This document shows, piece by piece, positions 1 through 13,195 of a DNA stretch of 64,000 bases (its first letter is position 1; every line of letters begins with the position of its first letter). The DNA is taken from contig NC_039519.1 of the NCBI RefSeq assembly GCF_003672135.1, positions 4,154,001 through 4,218,000 on the forward strand, in the 5' to 3' direction. The position numbers were made by a program, and so were the translations under genes. Below the pieces are notes generated by a model. It had not been told where the DNA came from, made no database searches, and saw nothing but the letters and a program-made list of their open reading frames with translations. This DNA comes from Ooceraea biroi. Taxonomy: Eukaryota > Arthropoda > Insecta > Hymenoptera > Formicidae.

Positions 1-1036
1 TCACGTCGCGTGACCATAACTTTCAGTCAATTAATTTTTGAATTTGTAATGCTTGCAAATCCCGCTGCTGAAGCGTAACACGTGTGATTAGTTCGGAGGA
101 TTGTTTTACATAATTGTTCGAGAACAAAAGGCGCGTTTTCCTGCGAATAACGTCTCGTGTTTTACATAAGAAAGTTTTACATAATCAAGCTCGACGTACT
201 AAAAGCTCGCGTCGACTTGCAAACTTCATAAAACGATCAGTAATGAATTATGTGTTTCACCTTCGTGCAAAGTATATTATTCATGATTAATTTAACGATT
301 GTTGCAAGAATAATTATCCGCGGGTTGGTTTGAATAATAAATATTCGCCAGCCCAAGAGGTTTACCCTTTTCGCGTAACCATGAAAAATGTCAACTGCTC
401 AACTGATCATTTAATCGTTAATCGATGAGAAATCCGTGACCTTTTGGGCAGATATAAGCTTACGAGCGGGTACTATCCCCCATGCAGATTCCGCGAGATT
501 AGCACGCCCGGTATCGACGATTAATCGGTGCTTTTGCATGATTATCTCGCTTCGTTCGGGTTGAACCTCGACCGCGCGTGCAAATCCGAAAATAACAAAT
601 AACGCCGGTGCGGAAAATGATTTATCCGTGAATAATTCGTGAGTACGACGTCGTTATCGCGCGAAGACCGGCGCATTATTTCCGGAAGCGGCATCCACGA
701 TTCTCACGATGCGTGCGCGCAAATATTTGCGCGCGTTATCAGCCCGACATGTTAATTACGTGACAAATTAATTCGCGCCCAGTCGCCCGCTTCCGCCGAC
801 GTGACCATCGCCATAGACACAACGCCGCTCGCGCCCCAATGCTATTTATTTATTTATGATGCGGTCTAATTTGCAATCGCTACGAGAAGGCCAAGCGCGT
901 TACGTAATCGCTGCAGGGAGCACGCGGCTGCTGTTTATCATTATGCGCGAAAGAGAGGAGAGAGAGAGAGGAGAGCCTCTCTCTCTCGCGCAAGGTCCTC
1001 CCTCTCTGCCTCGGCACACATGCAATTAAACACGTT

Positions 1037-1090
<54 letters not shown>

Positions 1091-3720
1091 CCCTCCGTTG
1101 CTGCCTTCGTGACATGTTTGCGCTTTCGAGGCACCGAGCCTCGACTTTTTTAAACGATGCACGGTGATCACGTGCTTATTGCTGTCCGCTTTCTTAAGAT
1201 TCTCTTGTTTGATTCGTACTCAGGCATCAATTGATAAATTTCCCGGTGTCGGATGTAGCAAAAATATCAGGCAATTTATTAAAAATTTTCCTATTGAAAT
1301 AATATGATATTAACGTTTCGAAACTTTTTTCAGCATTAAGAAATCGCGAAACGTTCCACTCTGTTCGCCCTCTTTATCTCTCCGTGAGACAATTCACCCT
1401 TCCTCTCAATATTAAGTACTTGCACTCCCTCCTCCTCCTCCTCTTGCCAGCTATTGTTATATATCTGTCCTCTTCACCCTTTCTCTTTTCCGCTCCTTTC
1501 TAACTGTCCTCGTCCAGCGAAACGGCCGACAACGATCGTACTTGCACCTTTCTCACAACATGACGCGGGTTTAGTCATCCCTGCTTTCCGTGTCCCTTTC
1601 ACTCGAGCCTTACCCGAGCGAGTGGGACGGCGAATATCTCGGGGAAAGAAAGGTTGCGCGAAAGGCGAAGGGGGAAGCAGCGAGAAGCGTTAAGAGATAG
1701 CCAGGTCGACGAAGAGGGCGAGGGCGCGCGCGATGCGGGGAGGCAGGAGAAAGAGAACACGTAGCGAGAAGTGGAAAGGCCGAGATCCAGTTTGAGCGTG
1801 TAGGTCGGATCCTCTCGTCGGTCCCGCGCATTTCGAGAGACAGGACTCGTTTTATTGCGAATCCGGTTTGCTCCCCACGTGCGCGAACGAGCAAGCAAGT
1901 GAACGAGCGAGTTGAAAGCTGAAGGCAGGGCTGAAAGCCGGACACTTGAAGGGAGAGGGCGAGAAGAAAGAGCGAGAGCCGCGGGAAAAGGAAAGGGCCG
2001 CGTGGAGGGATCGTTCTTTCTTCCGTTCCGCCCTTTCCCCTCTTGCTCGCGGCCCTTTCTCTTCTTGTTCCGCTAATCGTTGCTGCACGTTGCTCGTCGC
2101 TGTTCTTTCCGCCGCTGTCGCTACTGCTCTGCTGTCGGCCGTTTGCTCGTCGCGCGGCTGATAGTGGTAGTGCACGCCGCTCGATGGAGGTGACGAGAAG
2201 GTGGAAGTGGTGCCCCGTTTCAAGGTTGCCGCCTCACACTCGCGTGTTGCACACGCTAACTAGGTGTGCACCTCGCATCTTTCTCACACCTAGCACTCGT
2301 CGAGCGGTACAAAGCGAGTAACAGCGAGCAGATCCTCGGAGAAAATGAGAAAAGAACGGACCAAAATGCAGAAATTAAAAGTTAATTAATTTAATTAACT
2401 CTCAAACATAGAAAAGCCTAGTTTCAAGAGAAACTGTAAAATCTTAATGCAAGTTTATAAGTTCCAGATATAAAGTTTATTCAAAATATTTTCCGTCTCC
2501 GATATTAGTCTCCCCGTTAAGTGTTTGCTAAAGAAAGGCAAATCAAAGTCAATGCAAAATTGCAGAACGACGTCATTCGCTTGATTGTCACGTCGACTGT
2601 ACTCGATGCTTTGTCGAAGCTTTGTCATCGTGCATAAAGTATCGCAAGATCTCGGAAATATGACTATGGATTATGCGCCACTTAGCACAACATTCGCGAT
2701 CAATCGCATTATACATACGGCCGGCGGAAAAATGCGCACGTGTAAGACGGATTGAATCGATAATCATCAGCTGAGGCACAGCGGGCGAAAGGATCCTCGG
2801 GCGTCCTAGAGCGGCGCGCTTTTTGTCACGCAGCGCTTAATGAAAGCGGCGGTAACACCTCTTCGCGGAAAGATACGAGCGGGTTCTAAAATAGGAACGA
2901 GGTTGGACGGGCGTGTACGCTCGTCATTAGCATTGATAGATGCTTATTTGCGCGTCGCGCTGGAAAACGGCGCGATTGGATGCGGCGCGATTTCCGCGAG
3001 AGCCTCCAAGAGCTCATCGTTGCTCTATCAGCAACTGCGATAACAGCTGTCGGGTATTGCCTCAGAATAATTTCACTTGTATGCATTCCACAGTGTTTCT
3101 TGCAGCTACACGTCACGCGAAACGGAAGAGGATTTGATCCTTTAAAGCCTGATTAAGTCATCGTAGCCACGAGCTCCGAGAAGTCATCACCGCCTCTGCA
3201 CGAAGAAGATAATCCGACCTCATCGCCGTTCTACTCTCGCAAAGTGGAAAGATACAAACGTTAAGACCAAAGAGCATCTCGGAACTATTCGCGTAATGGT
3301 TACAAGATCGGCACATCTATTTATGCACATATTTGCGCGGCTTGCAAAATATCGGTACGCCGAGCTCGTTCGCCAGGCGAGTGTGTGCGCGTATCAGGCT
3401 TCAGGTCTTCTTGCTTCAAATGCTGCTCTTTGTAGCGCTCATCTTCACGCGTGCGCGCGGAGAAAGCTTAATAAAAATTGCGAATGTGGAAAATGTTGAA
3501 CAATTAAATAAATTCAAAGCTAAACAGAGAGACCAAGCTCCAAAATCTCATCAGAGTAATCGAACATTAACTAGATATTGCAGTTAAATATATTTTTAAA
3601 ACATGCCACGCGTTCTAATCCTCGAGAATTCGTCTTTGAGGTACCTGCAATTAAATGCTCTTTAACAGCTAACGGTTCTAGCGTTATCCAATCTAATTAC
3701 CATTTAACGAATTGATAATA
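1..3720. other. No gene recognised
   Basis: AT-rich DNA at first, then a CpG-rich zone at about 1500-2330 where many overlapping frames are open on both strands. The codon content is Arg/Ser-rich and compositional, with no recognisable domain. It could be a promoter or 5' UTR region of a gene outside, but I see no positive evidence. Confidence 0.6.
1038..1085. repeat. (CT)n microsatellite
   Basis: About 24 CT units, preceded at 956-991 by shorter GA and CT runs. The Arg-Glu repeats read on the minus strand here are an artefact of the microsatellite. Confidence 0.98.
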
Positions 3721-4636
3721 GTAGAGGAAAGTCCCCGATTATGAGATACCATATCGATTTTGCCGAATGTAAGGAAATCTATAGGCAGAATTTAAAAATG
3801 TAATACGTTATCTTGAAGAGAATTTAATAAACTTTAGGTTGGTCAAATGAAAAATCGAATTTAAATATTATTTTTTCTGAAAATTAAACAAATTTGAAAA
3901 AAGAGCTTTACTCAGGATCGAGAAAGTGTGCTCCTAATATAAGATACCTCGAGAAATCGGTGTTAAAAGTGCAAAATACATCAGTATTGCAAGTAAAAAA
4001 CTTTATTAGATAGTTTTATAAAAATATTGCTGCCACAGCCTTCGCCAAATCTTCACGATTCCACTGTCGACGCTTCCTCGTTTCTCTAACCTCCATAGTC
4101 AGATTCTATAAAAATTAAATACACAAAAATTCGTAATATAAATTCGTATTAACTTTTCTTTAACCTTAAGTAGTATTTTCTTTCTTTTTATTATACTACA
4201 TAATCTTCATATTCGAGCAATAATTATCTCATATTAAGAGTACCCTGAATATCTCATTATACGAGCCACACGCCTAGCGGTTCCGCGATCATGAAATCTA
4301 ACCTCTACAATTAAGCAATTCAACAAATCGCCTATTTTCCTATTACTACGATTCTACTCTATCATTGCATACTGAATTTATTGCCAACCATTTCTTTATT
4401 ATGTAATAAACAAGGTTTAAAGACTTACCTTAAGTTCCTTTGACATGTTTACAATTTCACAAACCTTTTCTTGCAAAAGCTAAACGCAATAACGAACAAT
4501 GAATTTTTCACTAAATACATTTTACACCAAGAGTAATAAGTTCATGGTGGAACTAACAGATGGTGCTCACTAGTTTAGCAGAAACCCCATTATCTCATAT
4601 TAGGAGCATATCTCATAATAGGGGATTCTCCTCTAC
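3721..4636 (-). mobile_element. Non-autonomous pogo-type DNA transposon with TA target site
   Basis: Imperfect terminal inverted repeats of about 30 bp (GTAGAGGAAAGTCCCC at the left; the complement of GTAGAGGAGAATCCCC at the right, continuing into ATTATGAGATA) are flanked on both sides by TA (3719-3720, 4637-4638). That is the Tc1/mariner/pogo target. The 916-bp interior is AT-rich with several internal copies of the TCTCAT(A/T)AT-type end motif. A short minus-strand frame at 4096-4016 looks like the start of a pogo transposase helix-turn-helix, which supports an internally deleted copy. Confidence 0.7.
4016..4096 (-). pseudogene. Remnant of pogo-family transposase N terminus
   Basis: A 26-codon frame from ATG at 4096 reads METV-like start then TRKRRQWNREDLAKAVAAIF before a TAA (the first residues are MEVRE). 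The KRRQW-EDLAKAV pattern is the usual beginning of the Psq-type DNA-binding helix of pogo/Tigger transposases. Everything downstream (the CENPB-type and DDE domains) is missing. It lies inside the element with TA target sites, on the minus strand. The match is from memory of the family and is short. Confidence 0.5.
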
Positions 4637-6080
4637 TATTATTTTAAACTAGTCGCGCCCAAAACTTGTCAATTCACATTACTCTGCTTTTTTCAACAGA
4701 CATTCATCACGCAATAGTGCAATAGTGGAAACCCACGTTTGCGTGAAAGTGGCAGTTCAACTGTGCCTCAGTCTTCTTTCACCAGCCATTAGAATTCCCG
4801 CCCGAAGAAACGTGGGCAGAGCTGGCACGCTGATATCGTTATGCAATTTTATTAGAAGAAGAAATGTCGCATATGCATGCGCACACTCGCATCCGCGGGT
4901 TCTTATCGCGGATTCCTTCTTCTTACTGCAGTCAATAAGAACTTATTCGCAATTCGCGCAAAAGCGCGACGATTCGAATTACCTTGGAGTGTCCGCTCGC
5001 GTGTAAGCGGACACGCGCGTGTCGTCGCGGCTCTGCCATCATGCCGTTCCATCGGCGATTCCTCGTCGAATCGCCGGCGTGGACCAATCGGCAATCGCGC
5101 GCGTACTCTCGGTAATAGAAGAAAATGCGATTGTGCTATCATCGCGGAGAACGAAGTAATAGAGTGTAGTAATGGCTCCGGCGGCTGATGTCATGCGTAA
5201 CCTTCTACTTTGCACGTACAGCGGTTCACAGAAATGCGCCGCGCGCTCGCGCTCCCATTCGTCGAAATGTAATCGAGATCTATGTAGTCCGCGGGAGTTT
5301 TCGAGCTCGTCGCAAAAACCGATCGTAAAACAGCGCAGCGGAGAGGTGCCGCTGCTGGAAGTAGCTATGGGAAGGAAAGCGAAATCCGCGTCCTTAGGAG
5401 GAATACGATGGATCAGTCTTGATCGCTTCTTCACTGAGGTTTTCCGGGAACGTTCGGAGACGCGCGTTGCTAATTATTCCTGTCAATTGCATCAATGCAA
5501 ATTCTTGCTGCGTGGTTGCCGACGGGATCGGGTGAACGGCACACGATCGCGAAAGCTCTCGCGAAACGCTCCTGCCGCGCGTGGACCGCGCCGCGGCCGC
5601 GCGCGGATCTGCGCGTCGGCGACGTACGATAAGGTCTCGTTTACCATGTACGCGCCGGCCGGATAATATGCCGAGGCCTCGGACTTTCCAAAGAAGAAGA
5701 ATACGCGCACGCTCCGCCGCAGGAAAATAGGAAAAAAAACAACGACAGGATTGCATAAGCGGCCGTCTTTCTGAAACGACAGTTTGTACGCCGATGGAAA
5801 CGGTTAGAGACGTTGACGCAATCGTGCGGCATCGCTCGTAGCCGGCTGCATTTAAGTGGCAAGGACAAGAGAGGAGAGCCAATATTGGAAACAAATGTCG
5901 AATCACTTGCCGAGCGCGGAAAAACTATTTCAATCATTTCTATCGTGCAGTCATTTATAGCTCTTGCTCAGATTTTTTAAAATAATAATAGTAATAACGA
6001 TAGCTTGATATTTAATGAGCATGTTCGGTGTAATTAATTACGATTTTATTAACAGCGAGATATTAATTTTAACTGCCGTG
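4637..6080. other. No gene recognised
   Basis: Frames up to 170 codons at 5000-5900 overlap on both strands in CpG-rich sequence and show no known motif. Confidence 0.55.
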
Positions 6081-6900
6081 CACCCACAGAAAAGATTTCT
6101 GGACTTAATGCTATTACTCTTTAATCTATCATAAAATAAGATCGCTATAGCGACAATCATATTTATTATTGAAAAGAAGCATATTTTAATCTTGAGTAGA
6201 AAATTCTAAAATCTAGATTCAAATAATCTTGGTGCTATCTCATTAATTTTCTCAGAAGGATTTAGGTAAAAATTTGTAGCAAGTTCAAAATATTCTTGAT
6301 TTCAGAATATTGTGAGATCTAAAAGACATCTTATTCTATTCTTCTAAGAGAATTTGTAGAATCTGCACAAAACGGCCAATATTTATGTGTTGCAATCGAA
6401 AATCGGGAAAGTGTTTCTGTTATTTACAATGAATAAGTGGAAATGTCTTATCTCGAATCTTATTTCTCAAGTAAGTATATTGTATATACTTACTTACATT
6501 TCCATATCTTTTAATATTTCTTGCATTGTAAATAACAGAAACACTTTCCCGATTTTCGATTGCAACACATAAATATTGGCCGTTTTATCGGAATAAAGGA
6601 CGCAGAAGCGCCGAGTCAACGAGCGACTGTGAGAAAATGATGCGTCGACATGGACAAAGCCTACTATAAAGTGGCGCTAATATCAAATTATTCTACATAG
6701 AAGAATATATAAGCATAAATTTGTACATGTTACTCTTGTCTCGAGACAGTAAGACAATCTTATTTAATTCGAGAGAGAAGAATAGAAATTACTGATTTAA
6801 ATTAAAAATTGTTTAATTTTCACATTTTTTATACTTGTAATACGATTAAATTAGTCAAGAATATTTTTCGTCTTGTTATCAGAAATCCTTTCTGAGGGTG
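6081..6900 (+). mobile_element. 820-bp inverted-repeat DNA element, copy A
   Basis: It begins CACCCACAGAAAAGATTTCT and ends with the complement of CACCCTCAGAAAGGATTTCT, so it has roughly 22-bp terminal inverted repeats. Flanks are CGTG and CGTA, a 4-bp target duplication with one mismatch. A second copy lies inverted at 18465-19280. There is no transposase frame, so it is non-autonomous. A CAC terminus with 4-bp duplication is compatible with the CMC/Chapaev group, but I cannot assign it. A 218-bp palindrome is nested inside (6369-6586). Confidence 0.75.
6369..6586. repeat. Nested fold-back palindrome in copy A
   Basis: Arms of about 62 bp (6369-6430 and 6525-6586) starting AAAACGGCCAATATTTATGT are near-perfect inverted complements. 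The loop itself is largely palindromic (AAGTAAGTATAT ... ATATACTTACTT). The small open frame that can be read across it is an artefact of the palindrome. Confidence 0.85.
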
Positions 6901-9900
6901 CGTACTCGGAAAAACTACAAAAACTATACGTGTGCAATAAAACACGCATCAAGACGATCAGAGCGCGCAGGAAAGGCGGATAGCGATCGAGTACGGCTCA
7001 TGTATATCACATCCATAACCGGCCACCGTAATCTCATCCATGGAACGTGTATGAGACAGGGATTAGATATGATCCCAGCGAAATATGATTCATTTGTGCG
7101 GCGCGAGTGCCTGGCCGGCACTTGAGAATCTCACAATTGATAAATTCGCGTCCACGTTTATTCACGTTGGTCTCCCAACGTCGCCTGCTTTCCTTTCCTG
7201 CTTGCACTTCCGGTCTCTTTCGGAAACGACGCGATTGCGCTTCTTTTTCTTTTTCTTTCTTTATACGGTTTAACGTTTATTATATCGCAGCGCAACCGCG
7301 ATGCGCTCCATAATACGAAACGCGCTATTGTGTATCGCGCTTGTATTCCCTTTACGTTTCTAGAAAGTATTCGAGGAAACTGCGCGCGAGGTATACCACG
7401 ACTACGCATCGGCTATAAAATTATCGCGAGTGACGTAAAATCGCGGGTAACACTTGAACGTGCGGCACACACAACGACAACGACAACGACGATGACGGCG
7501 ATGACGACGTCTAAGGAAAGGTTCGAGCCGAGCGCGATCGCGCGTTCGGGAAATGCCGCCTCGTTAAATGATTTCAGAGAGATATTTTCGGAACGGCGCT
7601 TTCGAAATGCCGCTGCTGGCGGAACGAGAGAAAGAAGGAAAGAAACTCAGAAATGAAATATATATAAAATATATGAAATATAAAATATAAAATGCGCTAA
7701 CCCGGGAAAATGTAACATTTCGTTAGTCGACTGTTACGCTACTCCACGTGTTCGCCACGGTTGTGAGACGCGTTGCCGATTACGTTCAGATAAAAAGATA
7801 TTTACCGAGCGCTCGAGTGTCGTAACACCGCCGCGACACGTGGCGAATACGCTATCGATTATTGTTGTGGCACGCATAGTGCATACTCAAGATTAGGTGG
7901 GATCGCTTTCTTTATTAGAAGGCGCGATCGCGCGCTAATTGTTGACATTTCGAGAGCGGCAGCGCGATAAACGTCTGCTGCGATAAATCGATCACCGCAA
8001 GCCTTTTTACCTTGACTTGAGGCGCGAGTAAACGTACGTTTATTGGAACGCACGTACACTCGCGCACGCACGTGTAGCACCTTCTTCTTGCCTTTTCCTA
8101 GACAATTCCTAGATCTATTTCACCCGCTTCGGAAAGCGCGCGAACGCGCCGGTATCGTCGCAGACGCGATATCGCATCCGTGTATTACGAATCATTATGT
8201 AACGTCATAACGTTATGCGAATGTTTTACACTCGATGCCTTGCACCATTGCGGTCTCAAGGTCTCCACATTGTTATTTGTACGTCGCGTTAACGCGTCCC
8301 CATGCGATCCAGGGACGTGACACGCGGAGAAAATCTCACGTCACGCTCGTAAGCGACGCTTCGTGCGAAGAAAATTTCTCTCGTATATAAATGTTATGAA
8401 ATAATGCAAAGCAGATTGCCGCTTGCACCTGCGTGTGTGAGCAGCGTGCGGTCGAGGAAATCAGTTTTCTGAAATTGCTCGTTGTTAATTCGCCCATAAT
8501 CCGGAAACTTTGGCATCACCGCGGTTGAAAATTGACCTTTTCCAATTTTGGCGAAAGAGATTTTACTTCAAGAAGGCAAAGATTTTGAAAGATGCGGGAA
8601 AAATAGATAAGAGTTTGTTTCCGTATACGTAAAAGTTCACGTAAAATACTCAGGAAATTTCAGGAAGTCAACTAACTTTCCAAGTTATTATTAATAACTT
8701 GTCAGTAATTAATGTTAAAATTAATTAACTGACTACATTAGTCATTAATTAACTTTCTACGTATATCGTAAAAAAGACCAAGTTACTCCGAGATAGTCGA
8801 CTTCGAACCGTGTTAAAATAAATTGAATTATATCTTAGAATAAACATTGCAAATTTCGCACATTTCGTCGAAATACTTTTCTCCTTCTTTCCTTGCATGA
8901 TTTTGTTCAAACACACTTCCGCTGAAAGATAAACGCTCGAATAAAAAATCAGTAGTGGGAGCGCTGAAAGAAATGCAGTTACACGATGACCTCAAGCCTT
9001 TTGTAAACCCTCCTCCGACCTTATAAATTCAAATTATGAGGGTAGAGACAGGTATAGAAGTAGGACAGCTCTACTCGGTATTCAAAGAAAATCGTTTCTC
9101 TACCGTAAATTTACCCTTTTGTGTAACAATAAGCGGTAATATTTCTACTCTAGATTCTTTTCAGTCACACTACTTTTTTTCCTCTCATCTCGTAAAAGTG
9201 AACTTTTGTGAGTGACACTGATGAGTAGCCTCATAGTTCCGAAATTCTTGTTACAAGCTATAAATGCCGTGTTTTTTTCAGACTTCAGTTGGGAACATTG
9301 TGTATCCAATAAAATAACATTCTAAACATCATCTATACAGATTTTGCAATATAATCTAGTAAAACATACATCTATAAATGTAACAAGATAATAAATTTGA
9401 TAAATTAATAAACTACAGTTTCTCTTATTCCCGAGAAACATGCAAACGTCGCGAAGCATCCCTCAACCACTTCTTCTATCGGAAATCTGAAACAATTGCG
9501 ATTCCATTAATAGCTATGATACTAGCCGCGAAAAGAAGCTTACTAAACGTATCGCTCCACACATTGCACTCACAAACTAAATATAGTAATCTAAAGATAA
9601 ATGCGCTTTACGACTCTAGGACATTATCTTACCGCGGAAACGCTAATTTCGTCGCGAGAATTTTACAGATAACGAGGATTGCCGCACACGCGCCGAGAAA
9701 AATATCTGATATACCCCACTGCATGTACGCCAGCAAATGGATAATCTCCTGATACTGCCAGCCGAGAGGAGCGCTCAGGAGAATTCCTGGATGAAAAAGG
9801 AGAGCGCGCGGGGGAAAGAGCTGTCGGAAGAGGGCTGACGAGATCGTGAAGAGGCAGTTAGAGTTTCACGGGGCGGCAAGGAACGGGGGAGGGAGGCACG

Positions 9901-11943
9901 CACGATACGAGCCAAAGGCGTACGCGTACGCCTCTGATAAGGTCTTATCGTGTGAAAGCACCGTGGCCTACTTACACTCGTTGCGCGCTTATACGCGCCG
10001 CTAATGCTCGAGCGAGCATTCATGCAGGCACGCAGCGCGATCGGCATGTGCACACACGCATCGCACGCCACTCGCCACGAAGCATTCACGCGTGAGGGCG
10101 AGAACACGCGTGAGCGCGAGTGCCACTCCGATCGCGTACGCGAACGCGATAGAGAATTTTCTCGATTTTTTACTCCCCGTTACTCTCTCTTTTTTCTCTC
10201 TCTTTCTCTCTTGCTGACGCACGAGAATGTCTCGTAAATGTTGCTCCTTGTCGGCGCTTTCAAAGCGTACCCGCGCGACGAAAGGAGACGACGACACTGC
10301 GGAGTCTTGGATGATGGGGCATCATTTGATGCGTCATGAAGAATAATCGATGGAGCAGGATGATAGATCGATGCTTTCGCGAGCATTTAAAAATGTTATC
10401 TTCCTGGAAGCACGAATTTCTCCCAGAAAATCCCTGACGGTCCCTCGCGACTGTCGCACTCTTGTTTTAGTTCACGATGATACTTCCTACCTACTGAACC
10501 CCTGAAAAGTTTTATGAGGAGTGGTCGACCATGGTTCGGCGTATAATTTGTATTTGAGATCAGACGAGATTTCAGATCAAGTACCATAGGTTCCTGAGCA
10601 ATAAAACTTTTTTTGCTGGACTGCCGCTGAGTTTCTCAAATGGCGAAAAATAAACTGAAAGTTTCGACTTACGAAAGACTAGCGTAGGAATACAATGATC
10701 TCCTTCGACGAAGAGATACAAAAGCTGCTTGCCCTCTGCGATAAATACCTGAATCCCGGAAGCGAGAGGTGGAATGAAGTGCCACATGTTAAGATCTCAC
10801 AACGATACACTTTTTTAAACTAGTCCGCCTTATTTACTTTATCCTGTAAATTACGCAAAACAATTTACAGCTAAAGATTGCCACTTCAGCAAACGATATT
10901 AGGAGAGAAAAGAAGAAATAAAGTAATTGAAAAGAAAGATGTTTTTACACAGAATTGTAATCTCCACAAAATAAAAAGGTAAAAAAGATATCTGCTGCAT
11001 CATGCGCAAAATATTGACATACATTACATGCAAGGAATACCCAGGAAGCTACTTTTTAATCTCACTGCGCGTGACGTAACACGTAGCTTATCAAGGCATG
11101 GTAATAATGTTTAGCACTTAACGCTACATTAAGTAGCGATAAGGGAAGTGTGAGCAAGATTTACGGTAATTTCTTTATTTGCTTTTCACTCTGTGAATAT
11201 GCAGATTTGAGGCATGCAGGTTTGCGGCGAAGGACATTTACTTAAAAGTCCAAGCAAAAGCGCATGGTGTGCAGAAACGGGGGGGTGCATCGTTCTTCTT
11301 ATCTCTCTCTCTCCCTCTCGTCCGGTGAATTCCTAAATAAAAATTGACTGCGAGTTCGCTAAAGACTCCGGCGAAGACGTGGAAAGCGTTCATTAGCACC
11401 TCGATTGTGACACTCGAGACAAAGTGCCGCCGCTGCAGCCCGCAACGCGCCGAGTCGAGCGAGTTTGATTACGGCACTCATGGGGCACGCGAAAAAAACG
11501 TCAAAGTGTGGACGAGCCATGGTGCCTGCGAGCAATTGCACGCGTGTGCACGCACATGGGGCCGTACGCCGGATTGCGAAATTGGGTCACTCGGAAATTG
11601 AAACGCCGGCGCAGGTAACACGCCTGAAGTTTCGTTGATAAGAGGAGAGAAGTCGCGAATGCTTATCGCTCTCACGTATCGACCAGACGCCGTTGGGCAA
11701 TTTTGTTGGCGTCGGCAGAGGCGAGGGAACAAATCGCATCGGATAATCTATAGTTGCTGGATTCTCCTGACACTTATTTGTATCGATCATCCCTCGCATT
11801 CACGATGAAGCACCGTTGAAGATACGCCACTCAAGCATCGAGATACAGGCAAGGCGAAAGCTCTGGTTGTTAGATGTGTAATTGCTTCAAGCTTGAAAAT
11901 CTTCAGACGTACAGTAGATACATCAGAGATAATCTTGTTAGTA
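6901..11943. other. No gene recognised
   Basis: Mixed AT-rich and CpG-rich DNA. Small items: a CAACGA-type run near 7470-7510, a 21-bp perfect palindrome around CAAGTTATTA at about 8680-8700, and CT runs near 10190-10215. Confidence 0.55.
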
Positions 11944-13195
11944 TTAGGAGTGTGATTTAGTTTTGAGGGTTTTGCAACTGATGGCTGTAGTGTCAGTTTG
12001 TTCCAATAGCTGTTTCCGATAACTGTTCTTTCTTACAGTCTTGACATTATCCATGACATTTGGTAGCATTGTAGCAATAGATGCGATAACAGTCCTGTTT
12101 ATATCATCGTAAAAATGCAACTTCCGAAACAGCATTTTCGACATGCGTTGCTTTTGTTTTTTAATCAAAAGAAAACTGCGGCTCACGGTTATAGAATTCT
12201 TGTGGAAACTTATGGTGATTCTGCCCCATCAATTAAGACGTGTGAATACTGGTTTAGACGCTTTAAAAGTCGTGATATTGATGTGAAGGACAAAGAACGC
12301 TCGGGACAACCAAGCAAGCTTGAAAATACAGATTTGCAAGCATTATTGCACGAAAATCCAACACGATCCACTTCAGAACTTGCCAGAGCATTAAATGTTG
12401 ATCGTACAACAGTTACGAAACATTTACATGAAATGGGAAAAATTCAGAAAGAAGGGAAATTGGTTCGACATCAATTATCGGAAAGTGCCGTTGCGAACCA
12501 TTTCGTTGATCGCCAGGCAAAAAAAGAAGAGTCTTTTGTCTCGGATTGTTACTGGGGATGAAAAGTGCATCTATTTTGATAATCCGAAACGCAGAAAATC
12601 ATGGGTGGATCCAGGCGAACCATCAACATCCACTCCGAGACGCAATATTGACGGTTCAAAAGTAATGCTCTGTATTTGGTGGGATAGTGTACTATGAGCT
12701 GTTAAATCCACATGAGACTGTCACGGCTGATCGTTATCGACACCAATTGTACAAGTTGAAGCAAGCATTGGACCAAAAACGACCACCAATTGCGAGTAAA
12801 CGACGGAAAGTGATTCTTCTTCGTGACAAGGCTCGACCTCACGTTGCGTTATCAGTGAAAGAAACACCATTAGAGCTCGAATGGGAAGTCTTACCGCACC
12901 CCGCGTATTCTCCGGACATTGCTCCATGCGATTATTATTTGTTCCGGTGGATGCAACACGCTTTAGAGGACACACACTTTGATAATTTGGAAGAAGTGCG
13001 AAAATTCGTCGACGAATGGATCAACTGAAAAGAAGAGTGATTTTATCGTGGTGGAATCCATCTCTTGCCAGAAAGATGGGAAAAAGTTATAGAAAACGAA
13101 GGAAAATATTTGGATTAAGGTATTCATTCATTATCATATTTAAATACATGCGTTTTTGAGCAAAAAAAACCCTCAAAACTAAATCACACCCCTAA
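11944..13195 (+). mobile_element. mariner transposon, copy 1 (defective, full length)
   Basis: Terminal inverted repeats of about 31 bp start TTAGGAGTGTGATTTAGTTT (left) and TTAGGGGTGTGATTTAGTTT (right, complement), with TA on both sides (11942-11943 and 13196-13197). Length 1252 bp is that of a complete mariner. It holds a broken transposase on the plus strand. An almost identical copy is inserted in the opposite direction at 45692-46942. Confidence 0.95.
12115..13118 (+). pseudogene. mariner transposase, inactivated (copy 1)
   Basis: The N-terminal frame 12115-12561 is intact and carries both helix-turn-helix motifs (KTCEYWFRRFKS; TSELARALNVDRTTVTKHL) and WVRH-like linker (LVRHQLSES). The frame shifts within or near a run of seven A around 12519-12525; the next frame carries the first catalytic Asp in TGDEK. 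A second shift follows WWD near 12685. The third frame has the second Asp in LLRDKARPH and the third in YSPDIAPCDYY, so the D,D34D triad is still visible. An in-frame TGA at 13026 follows EWIN, and the last part (LLPERWEKVIENEGKY) is in another frame. It cannot make a full transposase. TGDEKC replaces the usual TGDEKW here. Confidence 0.92.

Noticed and set aside
880..1171. Frames with long Arg-Glu repeats
   Set aside because: Translation of the (CT)n microsatellite.
10396..10787. Two adjacent minus-strand frames (63 and 71 codons) considered as a small gene
   Set aside because: They overlap in different frames with no splice site or motif that would join them.
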